Shown here: in pieces, positions 8,092 through 16,158 of the stretch
Position numbering within the stretch: position 1 is the first letter of the stretch
Layout: every line of letters begins with the position of its first letter
Notes under the pieces: model-generated
Database searches by the model: none
What the model saw: only the letters and a program-made list of their open reading frames with translations
Told to the model about the DNA's origin: nothing
Source: PALSA-505 sp036501145
GTDB taxonomy: Bacteria > Actinomycetota > Actinomycetes > Streptosporangiales > Streptosporangiaceae
Reading direction: 5' to 3'
Length of the DNA stretch: 64,000 nucleotides
Assembly: GCA_036501145.1 (NCBI GenBank)
Contig: DASYAV010000168.1
Location: 17,042 to 81,041, forward strand
Translations under genes and position numbers: made by a program

Positions 8092-9369
8092 GTGCGCATC
8101 TCGAAGGAGCTGAACGAGAAGCTGACCAGGATCGGCCCGGGTACCCCCATGGGCGAGGTGTTCCGGCGGTACTGGATCCCGGCTTGCCTGGCCGAGGAGC
8201 TGCCCGAGCCGGACGGCCCCCCGATCAGGGTGCGGCTGCTCGGCGAGGACCTGGTCGCGTTCCGGGACACGGCAGGCGACGTCGGCCTGCTCGATGCCTA
8301 CTGCGCGCACCGGCGGGCGCCGCTGTTCTTCGGGCGGAACGAGGAGTGCGGCCTGCGCTGTGTCTACCACGGCTGGAAATTCGACACCCTGGGCAACTGC
8401 GTGGACATGCCGTCCGAGCCGCCGTACAGCAAGTTCCGGCTCCGGGTCGGCATCAAGGCCTACCCCACCTACGAGGCCGGCGGGCTGATCTGGACGTACA
8501 TGGGCCCCACCGAGCACATGCCAGCGCCGCCTGAGTACGAATGGCTGCGCACCCCGGCCCCGGACTACTTCCGGATCTCCAAGACCGGCGAGCAGTGCAA
8601 CTTCCTGCAGACCATCGAGGGCGGCATCGACACCGCGCACTCGTCCTTCACGCACAACAACGACCTGTCCAACCCGCGGCTGCTGCGCAGCCTGGACCCG
8701 CACCCCCGGCTCGAGGTGGACGAGACACCGTACGGCTACCGCTACGCGAGCCTGCGCAACATCAGCGACGAGACCACCTACCTGCGGGTTTACCAGTTCA
8801 TCATGCCGTTCCAGCAGATGCGCGGCGGGCTGCTCGACTTCGAGGGCAACAAGGCCGGCCTGCCGTGCATCCACGGGCACATCTGGGTGCCGATCGACGA
8901 CGAGCACACCTGGGTCTACAACTTCCTGATGGCGGCCGAGAACGAGGTGAAGATCACCGACAAGTGGTGGAACGACCAGGAGCACCGGTTCGGCCGCGGC
9001 CGCGAGGACTACCTGCCGGGCACGTACTGGCTGAAGGCGAACCCGGCCAACGACTACTTCATCGACCGTGCGGTCCAGCGGACCAAGACCTTCACCGGCA
9101 TCGAGGGCGTGAACACACAGGACTTCGCGCTGCAGACCGGCATGGGCCCGATCGTGGACCGGAGCCGGGAGGCGCTGGGCAGCACCGACCGGGCCATCCA
9201 GGAGGCCAGGCGGCTGCTGGTGGAGGCGATGGACGACGTGGCCGAGGGCCGGCCGCCGCGGGGCACCGAGCCGGAGCCCTACCGCGCCGTGCGCGGCGCG
9301 GATCTGCTCGTGCCGCGCGGCAGCGACTGGCGGGACGCCTGCAAGGAACTCACGGCGGGGTACTGGTGA
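8092..9369 (+). CDS. Rieske non-haem iron ring-hydroxylating oxygenase (phthalate 4,5-dioxygenase-like)
   Basis: The N-terminal domain carries the Rieske [2Fe-2S] ligands C71-A-H73 and C90-VY-H93. The catalytic domain carries the mononuclear iron set around N170, D180, H183 and H188 (GGIDTAHSSFTH). At 425 residues it fits the single-subunit class that includes phthalate 4,5-dioxygenase and vanillate demethylase oxygenases. It would hydroxylate or O-demethylate an aromatic acid using electrons from the ferredoxin (12014) and reductase (21144). The GTG start follows GAGGAGAG. Placement at the head of an operon with decarboxylase-like and LigB-like genes supports ring activation; the exact substrate is inferred only. 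Confidence 0.88.
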   Translation: MRISKELNEKLTRIGPGTPMGEVFRRYWIPACLAEELPEPDGPPIRVRLLGEDLVAFRDTAGDVGLLDAYCAHRRAPLFFGRNEECGLRCVYHGWKFDTLGNCVDMPSEPPYSKFRLRVGIKAYPTYEAGGLIWTYMGPTEHMPAPPEYEWLRTPAPDYFRISKTGEQCNFLQTIEGGIDTAHSSFTHNNDLSNPRLLRSLDPHPRLEVDETPYGYRYASLRNISDETTYLRVYQFIMPFQQMRGGLLDFEGNKAGLPCIHGHIWVPIDDEHTWVYNFLMAAENEVKITDKWWNDQEHRFGRGREDYLPGTYWLKANPANDYFIDRAVQRTKTFTGIEGVNTQDFALQTGMGPIVDRSREALGSTDRAIQEARRLLVEAMDDVAEGRPPRGTEPEPYRAVRGADLLVPRGSDWRDACKELTAGYW

Positions 9370-9416
9370 CCGCGCGCACGGCCAGACCCACCGCAACCGA
9401 CGGAACAGGAACACGC

Positions 9417-9608
9417 ATGGCTACCGACGAGGTCGTGGAAGTACGGGCGACCGGCAGGACGCCTGAGGCGGTGACCGCCGAGATCCAGGAGATTCTCACC
9501 GAACGCGGCGGCCGGGGCTTCACCCTGGCGCACGTTCAGTCGATCATCTACAACTCCTCGACCACCGGCTACCTGCTGCTGTTCTTCCACCGTGACGGCG
9601 ACGGCTAG
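9417..9608 (+). CDS. Small protein of unknown function (63 aa)
   Basis: A 63-residue reading frame between the Rieske oxygenase and the first RraA gene, with AGGA 6 bp before the ATG. Its stop is 3 bp before the next start, so it is firmly inside the operon. It starts acidic (MATDEVVEVRATG) and shows a helix (TPEAVTAEIQEILTERGG) and then a likely strand pair (SIIYNSSTTGYLLLFFHRDG). No cysteines or metal motifs are present. It is not the LigA subunit of protocatechuate dioxygenase as far as can be judged. It could be an accessory subunit; function unknown. Confidence 0.6.
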   Translation: MATDEVVEVRATGRTPEAVTAEIQEILTERGGRGFTLAHVQSIIYNSSTTGYLLLFFHRDGDG

Positions 9609-9611
9609 CCG

Positions 9612-10295
9612 ATGGGCGTGCTGAGTCCGGAAGACATCGTGGCGCGCTGCCGCCGCGTGGACACCTGTGCGCTGTCCGATGCCGCCGACGCGCTGGGCGC
9701 CGGCGCCGCGGTCGCGGACGGGCTGCGTCCCATGTGGGAGGGAGCCCGGGCCGCGGGGCGCGCGGTGACGACCCAGCTGGCCGAGGGGCCGGCGGTGCGG
9801 TCGTCGGTTCATCTCGGCGCCAGGGCCATCGAGCGGGCGGGCAGCGACGACGTGATCGTGGTGGCCAACGAGGGCCGCACCGGCATGGGGTCGTGGGGCG
9901 GGCTGCTCTGCCTGGCCGCGTCGCTGCGCGGGGCCGCCGGGGTGGTGGCCGACGGCGCGCTGCGCGACGTGGACGAGGCGCGCGAACTCCGCTTCGCCGT
10001 GTTCGCCAGGGCGGGGACGCCGCGGACCGCGCGAGGCCGGGCGCACGAGGAGTCGTGCGGCGAGCCGGTCCGGGTATCGGGGGTGGATGTGCACCCCGGC
10101 GACCTGATCGTGGCCGACGGCAGCGGCGTGCTGGTGGTGCTCTGGGCGGCAGCCGGTGACGTGCTGCTGCGGGCCGAGGAACTGGCCCGCCGGGAGGCGC
10201 AGATGGCATCGCGGCTGCGGGCCGGCGAGCCGGCCCCGGCGGTGCTCGGGCAGGCCTACGAGTCGATGACCAGCCGTTCCACGGTGAGGGGGTGA
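9612..10295 (+). CDS. RraA-family aldolase/lyase, copy 1
   Basis: The 227-residue protein belongs to the RraA/MenG-like fold that includes class II 4-hydroxy-4-methyl-2-oxoglutarate and 4-carboxy-4-hydroxy-2-oxoadipate (CHA) aldolases. The signature segment reads GGLLCLAASLRGAAGVVADGALRDVDE; the conserved Gly-rich stretch and Arg-Asp pair bind divalent metal and the substrate carboxylate. A C-terminal strand VHPGDLIVADGSGVLVV is also typical. CHA aldolase yields pyruvate and oxaloacetate at the end of the 4,5-cleavage route. It is one of three diverged RraA genes in this array, so which one is the aldolase is unclear. Confidence 0.75.
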   Translation: MGVLSPEDIVARCRRVDTCALSDAADALGAGAAVADGLRPMWEGARAAGRAVTTQLAEGPAVRSSVHLGARAIERAGSDDVIVVANEGRTGMGSWGGLLCLAASLRGAAGVVADGALRDVDEARELRFAVFARAGTPRTARGRAHEESCGEPVRVSGVDVHPGDLIVADGSGVLVVLWAAAGDVLLRAEELARREAQMASRLRAGEPAPAVLGQAYESMTSRSTVRG

Positions 10296-10301
10296 GGCAC
10301 G

Positions 10302-10973
10302 ATGGCGGAGCCACTGGCCAGATCGGTCGACGGTGCCGACGGCAGGCTGACCGCCGCCGCCGTGACGTTCGGCTCGGCGACGCTGCACGAGGCGGCCGGC
10401 CAGATCGGCGTGCTGTCCTCGGCCATCGTGACCAGGACGCCGGGCCTGCCGCTGGCCGGCTGGGCCTACCCGGTGGCCTGCCCGGCCAACGACAACCTGT
10501 GGCTGCACCGCGCGGTATATGCGGCCAGGCCGGGCGACGTCCTCGTGGTGGACGTGGGCGGCGCCTACGAGGCCGGCTACTGGGGCGAGATCCTGTCCTG
10601 GGCGGCGCGGGCCCGCGGGCTGGCCGGCGTGGTGATCGACGGCGGCGTGCGGGACACCGCCCGGCTGGCCGGGATCGGCGTGCCGGTGTTCTCCCGGTGC
10701 TGTTCCATCCGGGGCACGGCCAAGCGGCCGGACGGCCGGGGGGTGCTGAACCAGCCGACGGTGGTCGGCGGGCTGACCGTCAAGCCGGGAGACCTGGTCG
10801 TCGGGGACGACGACGGGGTGGTCCTGCTCCCCCGGGCGGACGTGCCGGGCATCCTGGCCGCGGCACGTGCCCGCCAGGACAAAGAGACCGAGATCATCGC
10901 CCAGATCCAGGAAGGCAGGACCACTCTCGAGCTCTTCGGGCTCGACGGGGCCGTCCCGCCACCCCGCAGGTGA
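10302..10973 (+). CDS. RraA-family aldolase/lyase, copy 2
   Basis: The 223-residue product shows the full RraA set: WGEILSWAARARGLAGVVIDGGVRDT followed by VFSRCCSIRGTAK and VKPGDLVVGDDDGVVLLP. The GVVIDGGVRDT segment, with the catalytic/metal Arg-Asp, is closer to proven HMG/CHA aldolases than copy 1. The C-terminal helix (RARQDKETEIIAQIQEG) matches the aldolase oligomer arm. It starts 6 bp after copy 1 and is followed by the LigJ-like gene, the order expected for consecutive hydratase and aldolase steps. Confidence 0.8.
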   Translation: MAEPLARSVDGADGRLTAAAVTFGSATLHEAAGQIGVLSSAIVTRTPGLPLAGWAYPVACPANDNLWLHRAVYAARPGDVLVVDVGGAYEAGYWGEILSWAARARGLAGVVIDGGVRDTARLAGIGVPVFSRCCSIRGTAKRPDGRGVLNQPTVVGGLTVKPGDLVVGDDDGVVLLPRADVPGILAAARARQDKETEIIAQIQEGRTTLELFGLDGAVPPPRR

Positions 10974-10992
10974 CGAACGCACGGAGGATGCC

Positions 10993-11997
10993 TTGATCAT
11001 TGACTCGCACGGCCACATCAGCGCACCGGCCGAGGTCTATGCCTACCAGGCGCAGCTGCTGGCGAGCCGGGGCAACCCGGACTCCGGGGCGCCCCGGATC
11101 TCGGCCGAGCAGCACGAGAAATCGCTGCAGCGTCACCTGACCGGGATGGACGACGCCGGCACCGACGTCCAGCTGATCTCGCCCCGGCCGTTCCACATGA
11201 TGCACTCGGTGCCGCCGGCCCGGATCGTGACCAGCTGGACCAGGTTCGTCAACGACATGATCGCCAAGCAGGTGAGCCTGCACCCGGACCGCTTCGTCGG
11301 CGTGGCCGGCCTGCCGCAGTTCCGCGACCAGCCGGTCGGCGGCTGCCTGGCCGAGCTGGAGCGCTGCGTCAGCGAACTCGGCTTCGTCGGCGCGCTGGTC
11401 AACCCGGATCCGATGGAGGGCCAGGGCCCGGTGCCCGGCCTGGGCGACCCGTTCTGGTACCCGCTGTATGAGAAGTTCTGCGAGCTCGACGTGACCATGC
11501 ACATCCACTCGGCGGGCTGTGCGTCCGAGCGGGAGTCCTACACGCTGCACTTCATCAACGAGGAGAGCATCGCGGTAGTGGAACTCCTCGACTCCGGTGT
11601 GCTGGACCGCTTCCCCGGGCTGCGCGTGCTGGTGTCGCACGGCGGCGGCGCGATCCCCTACCACGCGGGCCGGTTCCGTGCCTGGCGGATCCGCAAGGGC
11701 CTGCCGCCGTTCGAGGACATGCTGCGCCGCCTGTGGTACGACACCTGCATCTACTCACCGGAAGCCGTCGAGCTGCTGGCCAAGGTGGTCGGGCCGGAAC
11801 GGATGGTGCTGGGCACCGAGTTCCCGGGCACCGGCTCGGCCGTGGACCCACAGACCGGCCGCCTGCTGGACAACATGCGGGCCGTCATCGAGGAGTGCGA
11901 GGTGATCGACGCCGGGCAGCGCGAGCTCGTGCTGGAGAAGAACGCGATGGAGCTGTTCCGGCTGGAACCCGTGCTGAAGAAGGCACGGCAGGGCTGA
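10993..11997 (+). CDS. Amidohydrolase-family protein resembling 4-oxalomesaconate hydratase (LigJ)
   Basis: The protein begins with the metal motif DSHGH and continues with SPRPFHMMH, ELGFVGALVNPDP, WYPLYEKF, MHIHSAG and SHGGGAIPYHAGRFR. These line up well with LigJ, the amidohydrolase-type 4-oxalomesaconate hydratase of protocatechuate 4,5-cleavage. The TTG start at 10993 has GGAGG 5 bp upstream; the longer frame from 10867 overlaps the RraA gene and lacks support. LigJ hydrates OMA to CHA, which RraA-type aldolases then split. The pairing supports a meta-cleavage lower pathway; related decarboxylases share the fold, so the exact reaction stays probable rather than certain. Confidence 0.78.
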   Translation: MIIDSHGHISAPAEVYAYQAQLLASRGNPDSGAPRISAEQHEKSLQRHLTGMDDAGTDVQLISPRPFHMMHSVPPARIVTSWTRFVNDMIAKQVSLHPDRFVGVAGLPQFRDQPVGGCLAELERCVSELGFVGALVNPDPMEGQGPVPGLGDPFWYPLYEKFCELDVTMHIHSAGCASERESYTLHFINEESIAVVELLDSGVLDRFPGLRVLVSHGGGAIPYHAGRFRAWRIRKGLPPFEDMLRRLWYDTCIYSPEAVELLAKVVGPERMVLGTEFPGTGSAVDPQTGRLLDNMRAVIEECEVIDAGQRELVLEKNAMELFRLEPVLKKARQG

Positions 11998-12013
11998 CAG
12001 GGCAGGAGGAATC

Positions 12014-12208
12014 TTGAAGATCACAGTCGATCTGTCGCTATGCGCCGGGCACGGTCAGTGCGAAGATGCAGCGCCAGAGGTGTTCCGGGTCAACGACGAG
12101 GGGTTCGCGGAGCTGCTGATGGACGACGTCACCGACCCGGAACTCGAAAGCAAGGTCGCTGACGCCGCGTCGCGGTGCCCGACCGAAGCCATCAGATTGA
12201 ACGGATGA
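12014..12208 (+). CDS. [3Fe-4S]-type ferredoxin
   Basis: A 64-residue ferredoxin with only three cysteines: C10 and C16 in CAGHGQC and C55 before Pro. The CxxHxxC pattern with His13 in place of a fourth Cys marks a [3Fe-4S] cluster, as in actinobacterial P450-linked ferredoxins. The TTG start lies behind GGAGGA. In this operon it most likely passes electrons from the FAD reductase at 21144 to the Rieske oxygenase at 8092, since no P450 is present in the window. Confidence 0.9.
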   Translation: MKITVDLSLCAGHGQCEDAAPEVFRVNDEGFAELLMDDVTDPELESKVADAASRCPTEAIRLNG

Positions 12209-12265
12209 CCACAGCGCATGACGACAACGGGGTCGTCATGGGGAAGCGCCAGAGGAGCAAAGACG

Positions 12266-12949
12266 ATGTCCGACCTAACCGGCAACTGGACAGGCCTGGC
12301 GGGGACCGCCGGCAAGGTGGCCCAGGCCCTGACCAAGACCGACCACGCCTACCTGCGCATCCGCCAGGGCATACTCGACGGCCATTTCAGGCCCGGTGAG
12401 TCACTCGACCAGGAAGAACTGGCCCGGGAACTCAACTTGTCGACCACCCCGGTGCGGGAGGCGATGCGCCGGCTGGAGTCCGAACGGCTGGTCATCCGCC
12501 GCGCGCACCGGGACATCATCGTCGCCCCGCTGTCCATCGACACCGTCGAGGAGGTGTACGCGGTCCGGCTCTCCCTCGACCCGCTGGCCGCCTCACTGGC
12601 GTCGGTCCAGGCCAGCAAGCAGGAGCGGCAGCAGATACTCGACATGGCGGTGGGCAACCAGACCGGCCTCGACCTGCTGAGCCAGCTGGACCGCAACCGC
12701 GGCCTGCACCGGGCGATCTACACCGCCTGCGGCAACGGGGTGCTGGTGGACATCCTCGACAAGCTGTGGGACCTGAGCGACCGCTACCGGCTGGTCACCC
12801 TGCACGACCACGCGGTCGCGGTGACCGCGCAGGCCGAGCACGAGGCGATCGCCCGGGCGGTCAGCGAGGGACGGCCAGACGAGGCCGCCGATCTGATGCG
12901 CGAGCACACCGCCGAGTCGCTGCAGCGCATCCGGGAAAACGCGCAGTAG
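12266..12949 (+). CDS. GntR-family transcriptional regulator (FCD subfamily)
   Basis: The N-terminal winged helix (YLRIRQGILDGHFRPGESLDQEELARELNLSTTPVREAMRRLE) is typical GntR. The helical C-terminal half (VEEVYAVRLSLDPLAASLA; later LHRAIYTACGN, HEAIARAVSEGRPDEAADLMREH) matches the FCD ligand-binding domain, which usually holds a metal and an organic acid. The ATG at 12266 follows GAGGAG; an upstream ATG at 12218 is possible. It is the only local regulator in the 8-26 kb operon and so is the best candidate to bind the palindromes at 8040 and 36409, probably as a repressor released by a pathway intermediate. Confidence 0.88.
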   Translation: MSDLTGNWTGLAGTAGKVAQALTKTDHAYLRIRQGILDGHFRPGESLDQEELARELNLSTTPVREAMRRLESERLVIRRAHRDIIVAPLSIDTVEEVYAVRLSLDPLAASLASVQASKQERQQILDMAVGNQTGLDLLSQLDRNRGLHRAIYTACGNGVLVDILDKLWDLSDRYRLVTLHDHAVAVTAQAEHEAIARAVSEGRPDEAADLMREHTAESLQRIRENAQ

Positions 12950-12970
12950 CCCTGCGCAGTTAGGTGAATG

Positions 12971-13969
12971 ATGCCGGCACTGAGGCTGAGCGCGGCCTTC
13001 TCGCGCAACCCGATGACCGCGGCGCTGCATGACGGGACGGTGGCCCCCGAAGGCGTGTCGTGGACGGTAAGCGCGCTGCACCCGTCGGAGATGTTCTGGC
13101 GCCAGCTCCGGTTCGCCGAGTTCGACGTGTCGGAGATGTCGCTGTCCTCGCTGGCCATCTCGGTGGCCAAGGGCGACCGGTCGTGGGTGGCGCTGCCCAT
13201 CTTCACCACCCGGCGGTTCTTCCACACCGCGATCATGGTCCGCTCGGACGCCGGCATCGACACGCCGCAGCAGCTAGCCGGCAAGCGGGTCGGCGTACCC
13301 GAATACCAGCAGACCGCCGCGGTCTGGTCCCGCGGCGCGCTGCGGCACGAGTTCGGCGTGCAGCCGGAGGACCTGCGCTGGTACATGGAGCGCGCCCCGG
13401 AGCGCAGCCACGGCGGCGCCACCTCCTTCGCCCCGCCCGCCGGGGTTGAACTCAGCTACATCCCGCCGCCGGAGTCGATCGGCGGCATGCTGGCCAGCGG
13501 CGACCTGGACGCCGCGCTGGTCTACATCGCCGACGCCAACCTGGTCGACCGGACCCGGGCCACCGCCGCCGAGCACGGCCGGCTGCGGCCGCTGTTCGCC
13601 GACCCGGTGGCCGAGGGGATCCGCTACCACCAGGCCACCGGGCTGCTGCCGGTCAACCACTGCGTCGTCATCCGGGCCGGGCTGGCCGGCCAGCACCCGT
13701 GGCTGGCCCTCAACCTGATGGGCGCGTTCGCGGCAGCCAAGGACAAGCAGACCGCGGCGCTGGCCGAGCTGCTCGGCCCGTACCGGCAGGTCGGCGGCAT
13801 CCCCGCCGCCGACGTCGCCCAGGTCACCGCCGCCGACCCGCTCCCCTACGGGGTGACCGGGCAGCGGCAGACACTGGAAACCCTGATGACCTACCTCGTG
13901 GAACAGGAGCTCGCGCCGCGCAAGGTGGACCTGGCCGAGCTGTTCGCCGCGAGCACCCTCGACATCTAG
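12971..13969 (+). CDS. 4,5-dihydroxyphthalate decarboxylase-like protein (PBP2 fold)
   Basis: The 332-residue protein resembles 4,5-dihydroxyphthalate decarboxylases (Pht5/OphC), which have a periplasmic-binding-protein fold but act in the cytosol. Matching stretches are LHDGTVAPEGVSWTVSALHPSEMFWRQLRFAEFDVSEMSLSSL, ALPIFTTRRFFHTAIMVRSDAG and LAGKRVGVPEYQQTAAVWSRGALRHEFGV. No signal peptide or lipobox is present, as expected for an enzyme. The reaction would turn 4,5-dihydroxyphthalate into protocatechuate, linking the Rieske oxygenase to the LigB-type dioxygenase. The family also contains uncharacterised members, so the substrate is inferred. The ATG at 12971 is preferred over 12968 because of TAGGTGA spacing. 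Confidence 0.72.
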   Translation: MPALRLSAAFSRNPMTAALHDGTVAPEGVSWTVSALHPSEMFWRQLRFAEFDVSEMSLSSLAISVAKGDRSWVALPIFTTRRFFHTAIMVRSDAGIDTPQQLAGKRVGVPEYQQTAAVWSRGALRHEFGVQPEDLRWYMERAPERSHGGATSFAPPAGVELSYIPPPESIGGMLASGDLDAALVYIADANLVDRTRATAAEHGRLRPLFADPVAEGIRYHQATGLLPVNHCVVIRAGLAGQHPWLALNLMGAFAAAKDKQTAALAELLGPYRQVGGIPAADVAQVTAADPLPYGVTGQRQTLETLMTYLVEQELAPRKVDLAELFAASTLDI

Positions 13970-13994
13970 GCACGTACCCACTGGGAGGCACGTT

Positions 13995-14378
13995 TTGGGC
14001 AGGCGGAAGACGTTCGAGATCCCCGGCGTGGCGCACGCGGCCCCCATCCCGCTCGCCGCGCAGGTGGGCAATATCGTCGCATCCTCGGCGCTGATGGGCG
14101 TGGACGCGAGCACAGGCAAGCTGCCCGAGGACGGGGCGAGCCAGGTCAAGCACCTGTTCGCGAACACCGCGGCGCTGCTGCGGGCGGCCGGGCTGAACCC
14201 CGGCGACATCGTGTCGGTCTCGGTGCTGCTGGCCGACAACTCACTGCGCGACGAGATCAACCGGTACTGGCTGGAATGGTTCCCCGACGCGAACGACCGG
14301 CCGGCCCGGCACACCACCGTGCACCCGCTGCCCGGCGGCATGCAGGCCCAGATCCAGTTCACGGCGGTCGCACCGTGA
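13995..14378 (+). CDS. RidA-family protein, single domain
   Basis: A 127-residue YjgF/RidA protein with the expected LFANTAALLRAAGLNPGDIVSVSVLLAD helix-strand and the C-terminal ARHTTVHPLPGGMQAQIQFTAVA. The usual active-site Arg-Cys/Pro region is replaced by PARHTTVHPLPGG, so enamine hydrolysis in the classic sense is uncertain. The TTG start follows GGGAGG by 6 bp. Its stop overlaps the next start (GTGA). RidA-type proteins in meta-cleavage operons may act as tautomerases or hydrolases; the role is open. Confidence 0.8.
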   Translation: MGRRKTFEIPGVAHAAPIPLAAQVGNIVASSALMGVDASTGKLPEDGASQVKHLFANTAALLRAAGLNPGDIVSVSVLLADNSLRDEINRYWLEWFPDANDRPARHTTVHPLPGGMQAQIQFTAVAP

Positions 14379-15076
14379 CAGAGACCACCGTGACAGAGAA
14401 CACCGTGACCGGGAACACCGCGGCCGGCGAGCTGGTGGCCGGGCTGGCGGCGCTGCCCACCTCGGCGATCTCCGACGCGCTGGACCGGCTCGGCATCGCC
14501 GGCCAGGTCGCCGGGATCGCGCCGCTGGACCGCGGCTTCCGCATCGCCGGCCGCGCGTTCACCGCGCTGTACCAGCCGGTGGACGTGGCCGGCGGCACGG
14601 TCGGCGACTACATCGACGACGTCGAACCGGGATCGGTGATCGTACTGGACAACGGCGGCCGGACGGACGCGACCGTCTGGGGTGACATCCTCACGTTGAC
14701 CGCGCACCAGCGGCAGATCGCCGGCACGGTCATCGACGGCGTCTGCCGGGACAGCGACCAGGCGCTGGCCCTGGGCTACCCGCTGTTCAGCCGGGGCACC
14801 TGGATGCGCACCGGCAAGGACCGGGTGCAGATCGCCGGGCAGCAGGTGCCGGTGACCGCCGGCGGGGTGCGGGTCCGGCCCGGCGACGTGCTCATCGGCG
14901 ACGGCGACGGGGTGGTGGTGATCCCGGCCGGCCGGGAGGCCCAGGTACTCGACGTCGCCCAGCAGGTCGAGCAGGCCGAGAACGAGATCAGGAAGCTGGT
15001 CCGCCAGGGCGCACGGCTGGCCGAGGCACGCGCCCAGGCCGGCTACCACACGCTGCAGGCCAGGCAGAAGCAATAA
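14375..15076 (+). CDS. RraA-family aldolase/lyase, copy 3
   Basis: The 233-residue product has TSAISDALDRLGIAGQVAGIAPLDRG at the start, VWGDILTLTAHQRQIAGTVIDGVCRDSDQA in the active-site segment and VRVRPGDVLIGDGDGVVVIPAG near the end. The Arg-Asp pair in GVCRDSD is kept. The first residues are a repetitive Thr/Val/Glu run (three similar GTG-led repeats at 14375, 14390 and 14405), so the true start could be any of the three. It precedes the LigB-like gene. With three paralogues, different C4/C6 oxo-acid substrates or simple redundancy are possible. Confidence 0.78.
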   Translation: MTETTVTENTVTGNTAAGELVAGLAALPTSAISDALDRLGIAGQVAGIAPLDRGFRIAGRAFTALYQPVDVAGGTVGDYIDDVEPGSVIVLDNGGRTDATVWGDILTLTAHQRQIAGTVIDGVCRDSDQALALGYPLFSRGTWMRTGKDRVQIAGQQVPVTAGGVRVRPGDVLIGDGDGVVVIPAGREAQVLDVAQQVEQAENEIRKLVRQGARLAEARAQAGYHTLQARQKQ

Positions 15077-15124
15077 CCCGGCCGGCCGGCCGGCCAGCCC
15101 AGGCGGGAAGGGTGATGCACAGCG

Positions 15125-16120
15125 ATGGCACAGATCGTTCTCGGGGTCGGGACCTCCCACTCCCCCCAGCTCAGCTCGCCACCGGAGATCTGGCACGACC
15201 ACGCCGCCCGGGACCGGCGCAACACGTTCCTGGTCGCGCAGGACGGCGAGGTGTACACCTTCGACCAGCTGCCGCTGCGGCCCGAGTGGGCGATCGATGA
15301 GTCCCGGCTGACCGTCGAGGCCTGGCAGGGCCTGCGGACCCGGACCGACCAGGCGATCGACCGGCTGAGCGAGGCGCTCAACCAGGCCAGGCCGGACGTG
15401 GTCGTCGTGGTCGGCGACGACCAGGACGAGCTGTTCCTGGCCGACGGCGTGCCCGCGATCGCCATCTACTGGGGCGAGACCATCACCGACATCCCGCCGA
15501 CCGGCGAGGAACTCGAGCGCATCCCGGCCGGCATCCAGGCGGCGCACTGGGCCATCCACGCGGACAAACCGGAGCCGTACCCGGTCGCCTCCGGCCTCGG
15601 CCAGCACATGGTCGAGAACCTGATGCTGGACGAGTTCGACGTGTGCCAGGCCTCCCAGCAGCCGTCTGGGCGCGGGGTCGGGCACGCCTTCACGTTCGTG
15701 CGCAGGCGGCTTATGCGGGACCGGCTGGCCCCGATGCTGCCGGTCGTGCTCAACACCTACGTGCCGCCGAACCAGGTGTCGCCGCGCCGCTGCTACGCGC
15801 TGGGCCGCGCGCTGCGCCGGGCCGTCGAGCGGTACCCGGAGGACCTGCGGGTCGCCATCGTGGCCTCCGGCGGGCTGAGCCACTTCGTGGTGGACGAGGC
15901 GCTGGACCGGCGGGTGATCGACGGGCTGGCCGCGCGGGACGTGGACTCGCTCAGCACGATCCCGCGCAAGTACATGCGGTCCGGCACGTCGGAGATTCTC
16001 AACTGGATCGCGGTCGGCGGCGCGGTCGAGCACCTGCGCATGGACGTCGTGGACTACGTACCCGGCTACCGGTCGGTGGCCGGCACCGGCATCGGGGCCT
16101 GCTTCGCTGTGTGGAGCTAG
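15125..16120 (+). CDS. LigB-type (class III) extradiol ring-cleavage dioxygenase
   Basis: The 331-residue protein shows the LigB signatures GVGTSHSPQL (His12, an iron ligand by family comparison), VVVVGDDQDELF and VAIVASGGLSHFVVDE (the catalytic His region). These enzymes use non-haem Fe(II) to open catechol-type rings next to the hydroxyls; members include protocatechuate 4,5-dioxygenase beta chains and gallate dioxygenase. No LigA-like alpha subunit is visible next to it, which is more like single-subunit gallate or homoprotocatechuate-type members. Together with LigJ-like and RraA genes it sets up a meta-cleavage route. The family is clear; protocatechuate or gallate as substrate is inference. 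Confidence 0.82.
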   Translation: MAQIVLGVGTSHSPQLSSPPEIWHDHAARDRRNTFLVAQDGEVYTFDQLPLRPEWAIDESRLTVEAWQGLRTRTDQAIDRLSEALNQARPDVVVVVGDDQDELFLADGVPAIAIYWGETITDIPPTGEELERIPAGIQAAHWAIHADKPEPYPVASGLGQHMVENLMLDEFDVCQASQQPSGRGVGHAFTFVRRRLMRDRLAPMLPVVLNTYVPPNQVSPRRCYALGRALRRAVERYPEDLRVAIVASGGLSHFVVDEALDRRVIDGLAARDVDSLSTIPRKYMRSGTSEILNWIAVGGAVEHLRMDVVDYVPGYRSVAGTGIGACFAVWS

Positions 16121-16158
16121 CGGCGCAATCAAGGCAGCACGGGAACAGGAGGATCAGC

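Noticed and set aside
6865..9414. 849-codon minus-strand frame
   Set aside because: Shadow of the ABC ATPase and Rieske genes; repetitive His/Arg/Val composition with no family match.
9417..9608. LigA-like alpha subunit of protocatechuate 4,5-dioxygenase
   Set aside because: The 63-residue protein is too short and its helices do not resemble LigA.
15077..15124. CCGG-rich run as a hairpin terminator inside the operon
   Set aside because: Simple GGCC repeats without a clear stem-loop, and downstream genes continue in the same direction.
13274..16132. Very long minus-strand open frame (952 codons)
   Set aside because: It lies opposite four well-supported plus-strand genes, and its translation is an Arg/Gly/His-rich composition artefact of high GC.
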